This document shows positions 46,421 to 54,576 of a stretch of 64,000 nucleotides of DNA, one piece after another; the first letter of the stretch is position 1; every line of letters begins with the position of its first letter. Under the pieces are notes generated by a model, which made no database searches, was not told the DNA's origin, and worked only from the letters and a program-made list of their open reading frames with translations. This DNA comes from Pigmentiphaga aceris (lineage in GTDB: Bacteria > Pseudomonadota > Gammaproteobacteria > Burkholderiales > Burkholderiaceae_B). A program made the translations under genes and the position numbers. Location of the stretch: assembly GCF_008119665.1 (NCBI RefSeq), contig NZ_CP043046.1, positions 1,240,001 to 1,304,000 on the forward strand. Direction: 5' to 3'.

Positions 46421-47558
46421 GTTGCCGGTAATGTTGAATCAAAGGGGGAAAGACATTGCGCCAGTCGTAGCTCAACGCATGTGCGCGCGCCGCTTTGGCC
46501 AGCGCGTCGGGATTGCGTTGGCGCAGACTGACAATGGCGCGCGCAAAGGCTTCGGCCGACCCGGGCGGCACCGTGATTCCCACGGCATCGACCACCAGAT
46601 CACCCACACCCGCGCGCTTCGCACCCACTACCGGCAAACCACAGGCCAGTGCTTCCAGCACAGCCAGGCCAAAGGTTTCCTGGTCACCCGCGTGGACGAA
46701 CGCATCCGCATCGGCATACGCACGCGCCAAGGCCTCACGTCCTGCTTCGTAGGGCAACACGCGCACCCGTGAGCCGCGCGGTGTCACGGGGCCATCGCCA
46801 ATTGCCACCAGCAAGTAGGGCGCGCCAAGCCGTTCCACGGCATCAGCCAGCAGGGGCAGATTCTTTTCTGGCGCGAAACGACCGACATATAGCAAGACCA
46901 CCGCATCGGGTGGAATGTTGTGACGTGCGCGCCAACTGCCGTCGGCCGGTTGCGGGTGGAACACCGTCGTGTCTACGCCCAGCGGCTGCAACACCGCACG
47001 CGATACGCCCAGGTCGTGCAGTTGGCTGACCAGATGGGCACTGGGCGCAAATACGCGATCAAAGTGGGGATACAGCTTGCGCACATAGATGGCCGCGGCC
47101 TGGCGCGCATGTTTGCCTGCCAGGCGTTGCGCCATTTCAAGAATATTGGAATGGAAGAACGCGCATACGGGCACCCCACTGGCTTGGCCGGCATCGAGCG
47201 CGGACCACGCCATCTGGTAAGGGTCACCGACTTCAATCACATCGGGCTTCAGCGCGCGCAACACCCGGGCTGACGCATTGCGCGCAAGCGGGAAGCGATA
47301 GCCCGATGAAAAGGGGAGCGGCAGTCCAGGCACCTGGGGGGAAGCCGCAGCAATTGCGCCGGGGACAACTACCGTATGCCGGATCGATTCTTCGCGCTGC
47401 AAAAAACCGTTCTTTGCGCGCAGATAACTTTTCACGCCACCACCACGGGGCGACCAGAACATGGTTGCGTCGACAACATGAAATGCGCCCGGCCCCCTGT
47501 CGGGAGCCGGAAAGTCGACGAGATTCACAGGTCGGGTCAGGGTAGTGCGTGCGTGCAT
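46335..47558 (-). CDS. Glycosyltransferase, GT4 family
   Basis: A 407-residue GT-B enzyme with FWSPRGGGVKSYLRAK in the N-terminal acceptor domain and YVGRFAPEKNLPLLADAVERL plus HAGDQETFGLAVLEALACG (E-x7-E) in the C-terminal donor domain. It lies upstream of the DUF2334 gene in the same direction, overlapping it, and downstream of rpoN by 18 bases, which suggests rpoN read-through. With 43976-47558 as a whole it probably makes or edits a glycolipid or surface glycan. The acceptor is unknown. Confidence 0.9.
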   Translation of the reverse strand: MHARTTLTRPVNLVDFPAPDRGPGAFHVVDATMFWSPRGGGVKSYLRAKNGFLQREESIRHTVVVPGAIAAASPQVPGLPLPFSSGYRFPLARNASARVLRALKPDVIEVGDPYQMAWSALDAGQASGVPVCAFFHSNILEMAQRLAGKHARQAAAIYVRKLYPHFDRVFAPSAHLVSQLHDLGVSRAVLQPLGVDTTVFHPQPADGSWRARHNIPPDAVVLLYVGRFAPEKNLPLLADAVERLGAPYLLVAIGDGPVTPRGSRVRVLPYEAGREALARAYADADAFVHAGDQETFGLAVLEALACGLPVVGAKRAGVGDLVVDAVGITVPPGSAEAFARAIVSLRQRNPDALAKAARAHALSYDWRNVFPPLIQHYRQLAHGPERIFDIAPDRFDAAGAQPVHRHS

Positions 47559-47576
47559 CTAGACTCGAACGAAAGC

Positions 47577-49052
47577 TCAGAAACCGCGACGAAGTTCGGC
47601 GGGCGGCACTTTCATCAAACCACGATACTTCGCAACCGTTCGGCGCGCCACAATCACGCCCTGATCGGCCAGCATCTTGGTCAGCGACACATCCGACAGC
47701 GGCGCAGTCTGGCTTTCGGCCGAGATCATTTCCTTCAGCAGTGCGCGCACCGCTGCTGCCGAGCACGAACCACCGGTTTCAGTCGCCAGTTCGCGCGAGA
47801 AGAAGTGTTTGAATTCAAAGATGCCGCGCGGCGTGGCCATGTACTTGTTGCCCGTCGCACGCGAAATGGTGGACTCATGCAGACCAAGCTGCTCGGCCAC
47901 TTCACGCAGTACCAGCGGCCTGAGCGCGACCTCGCCGTACTCCAGGAAGGTCTTCTGGTAGGCCACGATGGCTTCTGCCACACGCTGAATGGTGGTGAAA
48001 CGTTGCTCGGCATTGCGGATCAGCCAGCGTGCTTCCTGAAGCTCCTGTGCCATCGGGGCACGGTCGCTGCAACGAGCGCGGCGGAACAGGTCTGCGTAGG
48101 TGCGATTCAGACGCGCCTTCGGCATCACGGCCGGATTGGTTTGCACGACCCACTGGTCCTTGACCTTGCGCACGATGACGTCTGGCACGATGTAGGACGA
48201 GTCCGGGCGTGAGAAACGCAGGCCCGGTTTGGGATCAAGGTGACGAATCATCTGGCAGGCGTCGCGGACGGCTTCTTCGTCGCAGTCCAGCAAACGCTGC
48301 AGCTCGTTCATGTCGCGCTTGGCAAGACGATCCAGGTGCTTGTCCACGATGGTCTTGGCATTGAGTACCGTCGGCGAATTACCCATGGCACCCAGCTGCA
48401 ACAACAGGCATTCGCGCAGATCGCGAGCGGCAATGCCGGGGATGTCCAGTTGCTGCACAAGCTTCAAGGCGGTGGACCATTCGGTGTCGCTGGCCGGCGG
48501 ATCGAAGTCCGTCAGACCTGCCAGTTCATCGAACTCCTGGCGCAGATAACCATCGTCGTCCAGTGCTTCGATGATCAGTGCGCCCAGCACGCGGTCACGG
48601 TCACTCAGTCGATAGTTCGACAGCTCGGCGTGAAGGTGTTCGTGCAACTCAGGCGTCGATTGCGCATAGTCGCCGTACTCGCCCTCGTCTTCATCACGAT
48701 TATTACCGGAGCCAGAAACCGGATAGTCACCGGAATAATCAGGCAGGGGATCGTCTTGCGGGCTGCTGGTGACTTCGCTATCCACGTCACTTGCACTGGC
48801 GGGAGGCGCGTCCGGCAAAGGCAGGTCATCATCGGAAAATGGTGAATCGGGCTCAACAGGCTGGCCCGTCTCGTCCAGCTCGGGATCGGACGGGTCCGTA
48901 TCTTCTTCCAGGAACGGATTGGTGGCCAGGGCCTGATGGAGCTCCTGAGCAAACTCAATCGACGACATCTGGAGCAACTTGACGGACTGTTGCAAGCGCG
49001 GCGTGAGCGCAGTCTGTTGAACCGCACGCAGGTCGTAGGTAGCCTGGACCAA
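47577..49052 (-). CDS. rpoN: RNA polymerase sigma-54 factor
   Basis: A 491-residue sigma factor that recognises -24/-12 promoters and needs an ATP-driven activator. Region I (LTPRLQQSVKLLQMSSIEFAQEL), an acidic Asp/Glu-rich Region II (residues about 50-130), the core-binding domain and the C-terminal RpoN box ARRTVAKYRGLM (from residue 469) are all present. The box has Gly where Glu is usual at its tenth position. The usual neighbours lptB and hpf are absent; it sits between a phospholipase D gene and glycosyltransferases. This could be the only rpoN or a second copy. Two activators lie within 6 kb. Confidence 0.96.
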   Translation of the reverse strand: MVQATYDLRAVQQTALTPRLQQSVKLLQMSSIEFAQELHQALATNPFLEEDTDPSDPELDETGQPVEPDSPFSDDDLPLPDAPPASASDVDSEVTSSPQDDPLPDYSGDYPVSGSGNNRDEDEGEYGDYAQSTPELHEHLHAELSNYRLSDRDRVLGALIIEALDDDGYLRQEFDELAGLTDFDPPASDTEWSTALKLVQQLDIPGIAARDLRECLLLQLGAMGNSPTVLNAKTIVDKHLDRLAKRDMNELQRLLDCDEEAVRDACQMIRHLDPKPGLRFSRPDSSYIVPDVIVRKVKDQWVVQTNPAVMPKARLNRTYADLFRRARCSDRAPMAQELQEARWLIRNAEQRFTTIQRVAEAIVAYQKTFLEYGEVALRPLVLREVAEQLGLHESTISRATGNKYMATPRGIFEFKHFFSRELATETGGSCSAAAVRALLKEMISAESQTAPLSDVSLTKMLADQGVIVARRTVAKYRGLMKVPPAELRRGF

Positions 49053-49376
49053 GTCTGTTCTCCCTTGCTGAAATCATGAAGCTAAACGCGATGTATGTTC
49101 ATGATGCAAAGTCCATGCCATTATCTTCAAACCGCGTTGCAGCTACGTTTCAGGCAGGTGTGGGTCCTTACAATCCGGGCTCGTCTGGTCGCAAATTACC
49201 GGTGCGTGCAATCTCTACGCAAAAACCGATCCTGCATCCTGGTGTTGTCTTGATAGCAGACCATCCTATGTGCAATTGCCTGCGCTTGCGTTCGGCATGT
49301 TGATTGCTTGGGAGCAGACTGCTGCCTGTGCCCCGTTTTCGCGGCGTGCGATGGCGGCTTAATCGGGATCGTTGCT
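49053..49376. other. Intergenic region between divergent rpoN and phospholipase D genes
   Basis: No gene was found in 324 bases. It must carry the rpoN promoter (minus) and it holds a strong sigma-54 site facing the phospholipase D gene (49293-49308). Confidence 0.5.
49293..49308 (+). promoter_or_regulatory. Sigma-54 promoter candidate for the phospholipase D gene
   Basis: CGGCATGTTGATTGCT has GG and GC ten bases apart and a perfect TTGCT -12 box, with two mismatches in the -24 half. It lies 69 bases before the ATG and next to rpoN. Confidence 0.62.
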
Positions 49377-50834
49377 ATGTTTCGTCTTCTGGCTCGCTTG
49401 AGCGCCGTGATCCTCAGCGGGATGCTGCTGACCCAGTGTGCATCCGTCCCGGATGTTTCCGATCTTGCCGAGCGACGAGAGCAGGTCAAGATATCGACGG
49501 CATCCGGTTGGCTGACCTACGAGCAGAGCAAGAGGATCCTGTCTCGCATCGAGCGCCGGGGCGATCCGCAGGACTTTCTGTCGCAGCATCTGGAAGTCGA
49601 AGAGGCGGTAGCGGGCGGTCCGCTGGTGTCTGGCAATCGCATCAGCTTGTTCACCGATGGGCCGTCTACCTACAAGGCGATGGAAGCATCCATTCGGTCG
49701 GCCAAGCAATTCATCCACATGCAGAGCTATATCTTCGAGGATGATGAAACCGGCAACCGGTTTGTGTCCTTGCTGGAGAAGAAGCAGGCCGAGGGCGTTG
49801 CCGTTGCCATCATCGTGGATGGCATTGGCACCTTGTCCACACCAAAAACCATGTTCGACCGCATTCGCGCGGCGGGCATTCAGCTATTGGTGTTCAACCC
49901 CGTCAATCCCTTGGAAGCCCGTACCCCCTGGTCGCTTAACGAGCGTAATCATCGGAAGATTCTGGTGGTGGATGGCAAGACTGGGTTTGTCGGCGGCATC
50001 AACATCAGTGGGGTGTATTCCGCGCCGGCTTCGGGTGGCTCGGGTGGCGTCGGTTCCGGTGGGTCCGGTGGGTCTGGTGGCTCCGGCGGGAAGGGCATCA
50101 ACGTAGGCAGCGGAAGCGGCGAGCCAAAAGATGCCAAGACGGCACCTTGGCGCGACACGCATATTCAGATCGACGGGCCCGTCGTGGCCGATATCGAACG
50201 GGTGTTTCTATCCACGTGGCAGGAGCAACGCGGCGAGCCCTTGGTACAGCGAGACTTCTACCCGAAGATCGGGCCAATGGGTCAGCAAGTGGTTCGTATC
50301 CTGGCCAATCAGCCCGGCGAAAACGAAGGGCACTCGATCTATCTGACCTTGATGTCGGCGATCTCAAGCGCGCAGAAAAGCGTGCACATCACCATGGCGT
50401 ACTTCGTGCCCGATCCCGCGTTCCTGGAAGCCTTGCGACAGGCGGCGAAGCGCGGGGTGGATGTGGTGCTGATCCTTCCCGGCTTCGCAGATTCGTCGAT
50501 GGTTTTCCACGCCGGGCGCTCGCACTACCGTGAACTGATCGAGGCCGGTGTGAAGATCTACGAACGTCGTGATGTGTTGCTGCACGCCAAGACGGCAGTG
50601 GTTGACGACGTGTGGGCAACGGTCGGATCAAGCAACATGGACTGGCGCAGCTTCGCCATCAACCACGAGATAAATGCCGTGGTGCTGGGGCCGGAGTTCG
50701 GTTCACGCATGGAACGACTTTTCCAGGAAGACTTGACGCGCTCGGTCGCCATTACCGAAGAGGAATGGTCGGATCGACCTATTTCCGATCGAATGAAGGA
50801 ATTCTTCTCGCGTTTTGCCGAGCGCTGGTTGTAA
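49377..50834 (+). CDS. Phospholipase D family lipoprotein, probable cardiolipin synthase
   Basis: A 485-residue protein with a lipoprotein signal (LLTQC, Cys21) and two HKD domains. The first HxK is His192 (NHRKILVVDGKTGFVGGIN) and the second His403 (LHAKTAVVDDVWATVGSSNMDW). It would transfer phosphatidyl groups to make cardiolipin or cleave phospholipids at the envelope. A Gly/Ser linker (about residues 222-242) is inserted just after the first HKD motif, unlike ClsA. The lipobox points to a periplasmic or outer-membrane site, also unlike ClsA. A strong sigma-54 site precedes it. Confidence 0.9.
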   Translation: MFRLLARLSAVILSGMLLTQCASVPDVSDLAERREQVKISTASGWLTYEQSKRILSRIERRGDPQDFLSQHLEVEEAVAGGPLVSGNRISLFTDGPSTYKAMEASIRSAKQFIHMQSYIFEDDETGNRFVSLLEKKQAEGVAVAIIVDGIGTLSTPKTMFDRIRAAGIQLLVFNPVNPLEARTPWSLNERNHRKILVVDGKTGFVGGINISGVYSAPASGGSGGVGSGGSGGSGGSGGKGINVGSGSGEPKDAKTAPWRDTHIQIDGPVVADIERVFLSTWQEQRGEPLVQRDFYPKIGPMGQQVVRILANQPGENEGHSIYLTLMSAISSAQKSVHITMAYFVPDPAFLEALRQAAKRGVDVVLILPGFADSSMVFHAGRSHYRELIEAGVKIYERRDVLLHAKTAVVDDVWATVGSSNMDWRSFAINHEINAVVLGPEFGSRMERLFQEDLTRSVAITEEEWSDRPISDRMKEFFSRFAERWL

Positions 50835-50906
50835 GCAGGCGCTGGTGAGCAGGCAGCTTTGTCCAAGTGCTTGCCATCGGTGCTTGTCAGTGGGGATTTA
50901 CGATCG

Positions 50907-50936
50907 ATGCCGCTGTGTGAGCCTCACGCAGCGGCA
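50907..50936. terminator. Hairpin between convergent phospholipase D and activator genes
   Basis: ATGCCGCTG-TGTGAGCCTCACG-CAGCGGCAT, a long GC-rich stem with an inner GTGA/TCAC pairing. No T-tract is present on either side. Confidence 0.55.
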
Positions 50937-50988
50937 TTGCCTTGATGAGATACCAGCCCGGTGCGTACCAGTTGGCATCGCAAACCGC

Positions 50989-52029
50989 TCAAGCGACGTC
51001 GTCGCTCGCTGTCTCGCCCTTTTGATAGGCTTCAAGACGGTTGTACAAGGTCTTCAGGCTGACGCCCAGCGCATCAGCGGTACGTCGCTTGTCGCCATCA
51101 AAATGCGCAAGCGTGGCCAGGATGATCTCGCGCTGTGCTTCGGCCAAGGGCGTTCCAACCCACAAGCTTAACTGGCCATCGTTCAACTGCGGCTTCTGCA
51201 CCCGCGAGGCCATGTTGGGATTGGCGACATCGACCACGCCTTCTTCGGCAAGAATGAACGCGCGGTGTACCGAATTCTTCAGTTCTCGCACATTGCCGGG
51301 CCAACCGTATTGGCGAAGCGTCTCCAGGGTGCCGCGCGAGAAGGTGCGATCGGTTTTCTGCGCATGGTTGAATTGCGCAAGAAAATGCCGCGCCAGCAAC
51401 TCGACATCGTTGTCGCGCTCGCGTAGCGGCGGCACACGCAGCGGAAACACCGCCAGGCGATACAACAAGTCTTCGCGGAACGTGCCGTCCTTCACCGCCA
51501 GATGCGGGTCGCGGTTGGTTGCCGCTACGACTCGCACATCGACGTGGATAGGGTCCACACCGCCCACCCGGTGAAAACTTCCCGTCTCCAGCACCCGCAG
51601 CAGCTTGATCTGCATCTCAGGGGCCATCTCGGTGATTTCATCCAGGAAGATCGTGCCGCCAGAGGCATGCTCGAAATATCCCAGATGCTGCTGCACCGCG
51701 CCCGTGAAGCTTCCCTTCTCGTGACCGAAGAGTTCGGCCTCGATCAGCGCTGCGGGAATCGCACCGCAGTTGACCGGCACAAAGGGTTGATCCTTGCGCG
51801 CACTCATGTCGTGTACGGTACGCGCGACCAATTCCTTGCCCGTGCCGCTTTCGCCCACGATAAGGACGGTGGCCATGGTCTTGGCGACCCTGCCTACCTG
51901 ATCACACAAATCTCGCATGATGGGCGATTCCCCATACAGCAACCCGAATGGTTGCGTGGGGGTGGGCGCGCTGTTGCGACGGGTCGCAGCAGGCTTTTCT
52001 TTGGCGGGGGAGAGGGCGGAATTGCTCAT
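50989..52029 (-). CDS. Sigma-54-dependent activator without a receiver domain
   Basis: A 346-residue enhancer-binding protein. The AAA+ domain has Walker A GESGTGKE (59-66), the sigma-54 contact loop GSFTGA (106-111; the usual form is GAFTGA), GGTIFLDEI Walker B and the arginine-finger FREDLLYRL. The C-terminus has a Fis-type HTH ([20 protein letters not shown]). No regulatory domain precedes the AAA+ domain; the first 28 residues are low-complexity. It may therefore act constitutively or through a partner. It faces away from the DUF883 gene, whose sigma-54 promoter lies in the shared intergenic region. Confidence 0.93.
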   Translation of the reverse strand: MSNSALSPAKEKPAATRRNSAPTPTQPFGLLYGESPIMRDLCDQVGRVAKTMATVLIVGESGTGKELVARTVHDMSARKDQPFVPVNCGAIPAALIEAELFGHEKGSFTGAVQQHLGYFEHASGGTIFLDEITEMAPEMQIKLLRVLETGSFHRVGGVDPIHVDVRVVAATNRDPHLAVKDGTFREDLLYRLAVFPLRVPPLRERDNDVELLARHFLAQFNHAQKTDRTFSRGTLETLRQYGWPGNVRELKNSVHRAFILAEEGVVDVANPNMASRVQKPQLNDGQLSLWVGTPLAEAQREIILATLAHFDGDKRRTADALGVSLKTLYNRLEAYQKGETASDDVA

Positions 52030-52171
52030 GTAGTTTTTATCCTACCTGTTTTCCGACCTGATTGTCGTGACGGAAAATTGCCGTGTAGAACATGCGTGCT
52101 GCGGGTTCTCGCCTTGTAATTCTTACCGCAAAAAATGCGTTATGTTGCTTGAGCACGCGCCAAAAAGCCTC

Positions 52172-52187
52172 TGGCATGAAAACTGCA
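52172..52187 (+). promoter_or_regulatory. Sigma-54 promoter candidate for the DUF883 gene
   Basis: TGGCATGAAAACTGCA has GG and GC ten bases apart, with two mismatches to TGGCACG-N4-TTGCW. It starts 143 bases from the divergent activator gene and gives a leader of about 100 bases before the ATG at 52298. Confidence 0.62.
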
Positions 52188-52297
52188 AAGGCCTCACAGG
52201 TCCGCAGTGCCGCTCCACGATCTCTCATGGTCGTCGTGTTTGGTCTACGGGGTGATTTCCACCAACCGATCGGCCGTCAGGCCACCGAGGAGAAACT

Positions 52298-52615
52298 ATG
52301 TCGACGAATCTTACGGACGTATCCAGCCGAGACCGCGTAGCGCAGAATTTTCGCGACTTGGTCAATGACGCAGAAGCGCTTCTGAAGTCCACCGCCGCCT
52401 ACACGGGCGAAGGTTACGAAACCGCACGTGCCAATGTGGTCAGCCGCATCGAAACCGCCAAGGGTGCCATCCATGATCTGGAAGGCCGTGCAATCGATCG
52501 CTACAAGGAAGCGTCGGCCAACACCGAAACCTATGTGCGTGCCAACCCGTGGCAGGCTGTGGGTATCGCTGTCGCCGTCGGCGCGCTGGTCGGCTTCATC
52601 GCCCACCGCCGCTGA
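52298..52615 (+). CDS. DUF883 (ElaB/YqjD-type) membrane-anchored protein
   Basis: A 105-residue protein with a long amphipathic helical N-terminus (about residues 10-80) and a C-terminal membrane segment (AVGIAVAVGALVGFIAHRR). ElaB/YqjD proteins bind ribosomes at the inner membrane in stationary phase. In E. coli they depend on RpoS; here a sigma-54 site is found instead. GAGGAG precedes the ATG. The next gene, 52720-52992, is about 100 bases downstream and may be on the same transcript. Confidence 0.92.
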   Translation: MSTNLTDVSSRDRVAQNFRDLVNDAEALLKSTAAYTGEGYETARANVVSRIETAKGAIHDLEGRAIDRYKEASANTETYVRANPWQAVGIAVAVGALVGFIAHRR

Positions 52616-52638
52616 TCGTGCGTCACGGGGCCGCAGGG

Positions 52639-52658
52639 CTGTCATGCCGCAATGACAG
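52639..52658 (+). terminator. Hairpin downstream of the DUF883 gene
   Basis: CTGTCAT-GCCGCA-ATGACAG, a seven-pair stem without a T-tract. It may partially attenuate transcription into the next small gene. Confidence 0.4.
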
Positions 52659-52719
52659 GCTCCGGCTCCGTGTCGATCTGTCGATCGCCAATCCCGTTCA
52701 TTACGTAAAGAGGTAAATC

Positions 52720-52992
52720 ATGAGTCGTTCTAGCGTGGCGTCTATCGCCTTGGTCGCAGCGGCCGTTGCTGGGGCTGTCATGTGGTTGTGTAAGGCCGAA
52801 CGTGCCCGCCGGCCTGCCCACGAAGCGGAAGTGACTCGTTGGGAAGGTGAGGGTGGCAACGTGCCGGACGTTGCAGTCGAAACCGGCAATCAAGGCTCTG
52901 GTCGTGCGGGCAAGCCTGCTCTCGCATCAACCAGTGCGAGTGAAGCCGCGCCTGCCAACCAAGAAGAACCCTGGCCCTTCCCCCGTAGCTGA
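52720..52992 (+). CDS. Small membrane-anchored protein, unknown function
   Basis: A 90-residue protein with an N-terminal hydrophobic segment (VASIALVAAAVAGAVMWLC, about residues 6-24) and a hydrophilic, Gly/Ala/Glu-rich tail ending EEPWPFPRS. The membrane segment is anchor-like rather than clearly cleaved. GAGG is 8 bases before the ATG. No family was recognised. It follows the DUF883 gene in the same direction. Confidence 0.75.
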   Translation: MSRSSVASIALVAAAVAGAVMWLCKAERARRPAHEAEVTRWEGEGGNVPDVAVETGNQGSGRAGKPALASTSASEAAPANQEEPWPFPRS

Positions 52993-53180
52993 GTATGAAG
53001 CGCTGCCCGGTGCGACATCGAATCGCCCGGGCATGGCTTGATGGTGTTCATGCGTAAAATAGGGAATCGAGGCAGATTGCGCATTCCTTGCGGTGTTGGC
53101 GATTGTGGATATTGGTTTCAGCCTGTCCTGCCCAATGCTTGCCGATGACCAAATGACTGTTTTTGTCTGGTGATAACTGA

Positions 53181-54572
53181 ATGCCTCATGTATTGATCGT
53201 CGACGATGAACCCAACACGCGCGCGGCCCTCGCGGAAATCGTTGCGGCGGAAGGGTTTACGACGGCGGTAGCAGGCGATCTGCGCGAAGCGCGGATCCAG
53301 ATCGTTCGCCAGGCCCCCGACGCGGTATTGACCGATTTGAAGCTGCCCGATGGCAGCGGCATGGATTTGTTCCAGGACCTGGACCCCAAGCTGGCCGTCG
53401 AGGTCATTCTGATCACTGGCCACGCCAGTGTGGAAAGCGCCGTGGCTGCATTGCGGCTGGGTGCGGCGGACTACCTGGTCAAGCCGATCAATATCCAGCG
53501 TCTGAAGGCAATTCTGGACCGGATTCCGCGCGCAGGTGATCTGAAGGCTGAGATTGGTTCGCTGCGTGACGAACTGCGTCGCTTCGGCCGATTCGGCCGC
53601 ATGCTGGGCAACTCTGCGGCCATGCAGCAGTTGTATGACCAGATTGGCAAGGTTGCGCCTACGGAAGCCACCGTATTGCTGATCGGCGAAAGCGGCACCG
53701 GCAAGGAACTGGCGGCGCAGACCATTCACGAACTGAGCTTGCGGCGCAAGCAGCCCTTCCTGCCTGTGAACTGCGGCGCGATTTCGCCCAACCTGATCGA
53801 AAGCGAAATGTTCGGTCACGAGCGGGGCAGCTTCACGGGCGCAGACCGCCAGCACAAGGGCTACTTCGAGCGCGCCCACGGCGGCACCCTGTTCCTGGAC
53901 GAAATCACCGAGATGCCGATCGAGCTGCAGGTAAAGCTGCTGCGCGTTCTGGAATCGGGCTTGTTCATGCGTGTGGGTACCAATCGCGAAATCGAAACCG
54001 ACGTGCGGGTGATTGCGGCGACCAACCGCAATCCGATGGAAGCGGTGGCCGATGGCAAGCTGCGTGCCGACTTGTATCACCGCCTGAATGTCTTCCCGCT
54101 CGACCTGCCGCCGCTGCGCGAGCGTGGCAAGGACGTCGAATTGATTGCCCAGGATTTCCTGGAGCAATTGAACACCTCGCATCACGGCAAGAAGACGTTT
54201 GCACCGGAAGTCTTGGGCAGCCTGAGTGCACATCGCTGGCCCGGCAACGTGCGAGAGCTGAAGAACTACGTGCAGCGTGCCTACATCATGGCCAGCGATG
54301 ACGTGATCTCAGCATCGGTCGTGCCCTTGCAGATGTCTCCCAATGCGCCGGTCAGTGAATCGGTCATCACGATTTCCGTGGGCACCTCGCTGGCCGATGC
54401 CGATCGTCACCTGATCTTTGCCACGCTGGAGCAATGTGGCGGTGTGAAAAAGCGTGCGGCCGAGGTCTTGGGCATCAGCCTGAAGACGTTGTACAACCGG
54501 CTGGAAGAGTACGCCGCAGCGGGACGCAGCCCCGAGGCTGCGTTGGCTGGGGACGACCTGCCGGTGAAATGA
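53181..54572 (+). CDS. NtrC-family sigma-54-dependent response regulator
   Basis: A 463-residue regulator with receiver (1-115; phospho-acceptor Asp52 in TDLKLPDGSG, Lys101 in LVKPIN), AAA+ (135-370; Walker A GESGTGKE 169-176, sigma contact loop GSFTGA 216-221, Walker B GGTLFLDEI) and Fis-type HTH ([22 protein letters not shown]). It should open sigma-54 promoters when phosphorylated. Both activators in this window carry GSFTGA and near-identical HTH helices. No sensor kinase is coupled to it; the nearest is the hybrid kinase at 56495. It is followed after 4 bases by the topoisomerase IB gene. Confidence 0.95.
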   Translation: MPHVLIVDDEPNTRAALAEIVAAEGFTTAVAGDLREARIQIVRQAPDAVLTDLKLPDGSGMDLFQDLDPKLAVEVILITGHASVESAVAALRLGAADYLVKPINIQRLKAILDRIPRAGDLKAEIGSLRDELRRFGRFGRMLGNSAAMQQLYDQIGKVAPTEATVLLIGESGTGKELAAQTIHELSLRRKQPFLPVNCGAISPNLIESEMFGHERGSFTGADRQHKGYFERAHGGTLFLDEITEMPIELQVKLLRVLESGLFMRVGTNREIETDVRVIAATNRNPMEAVADGKLRADLYHRLNVFPLDLPPLRERGKDVELIAQDFLEQLNTSHHGKKTFAPEVLGSLSAHRWPGNVRELKNYVQRAYIMASDDVISASVVPLQMSPNAPVSESVITISVGTSLADADRHLIFATLEQCGGVKKRAAEVLGISLKTLYNRLEEYAAAGRSPEAALAGDDLPVK

Positions 54573-54576
54573 CGTC

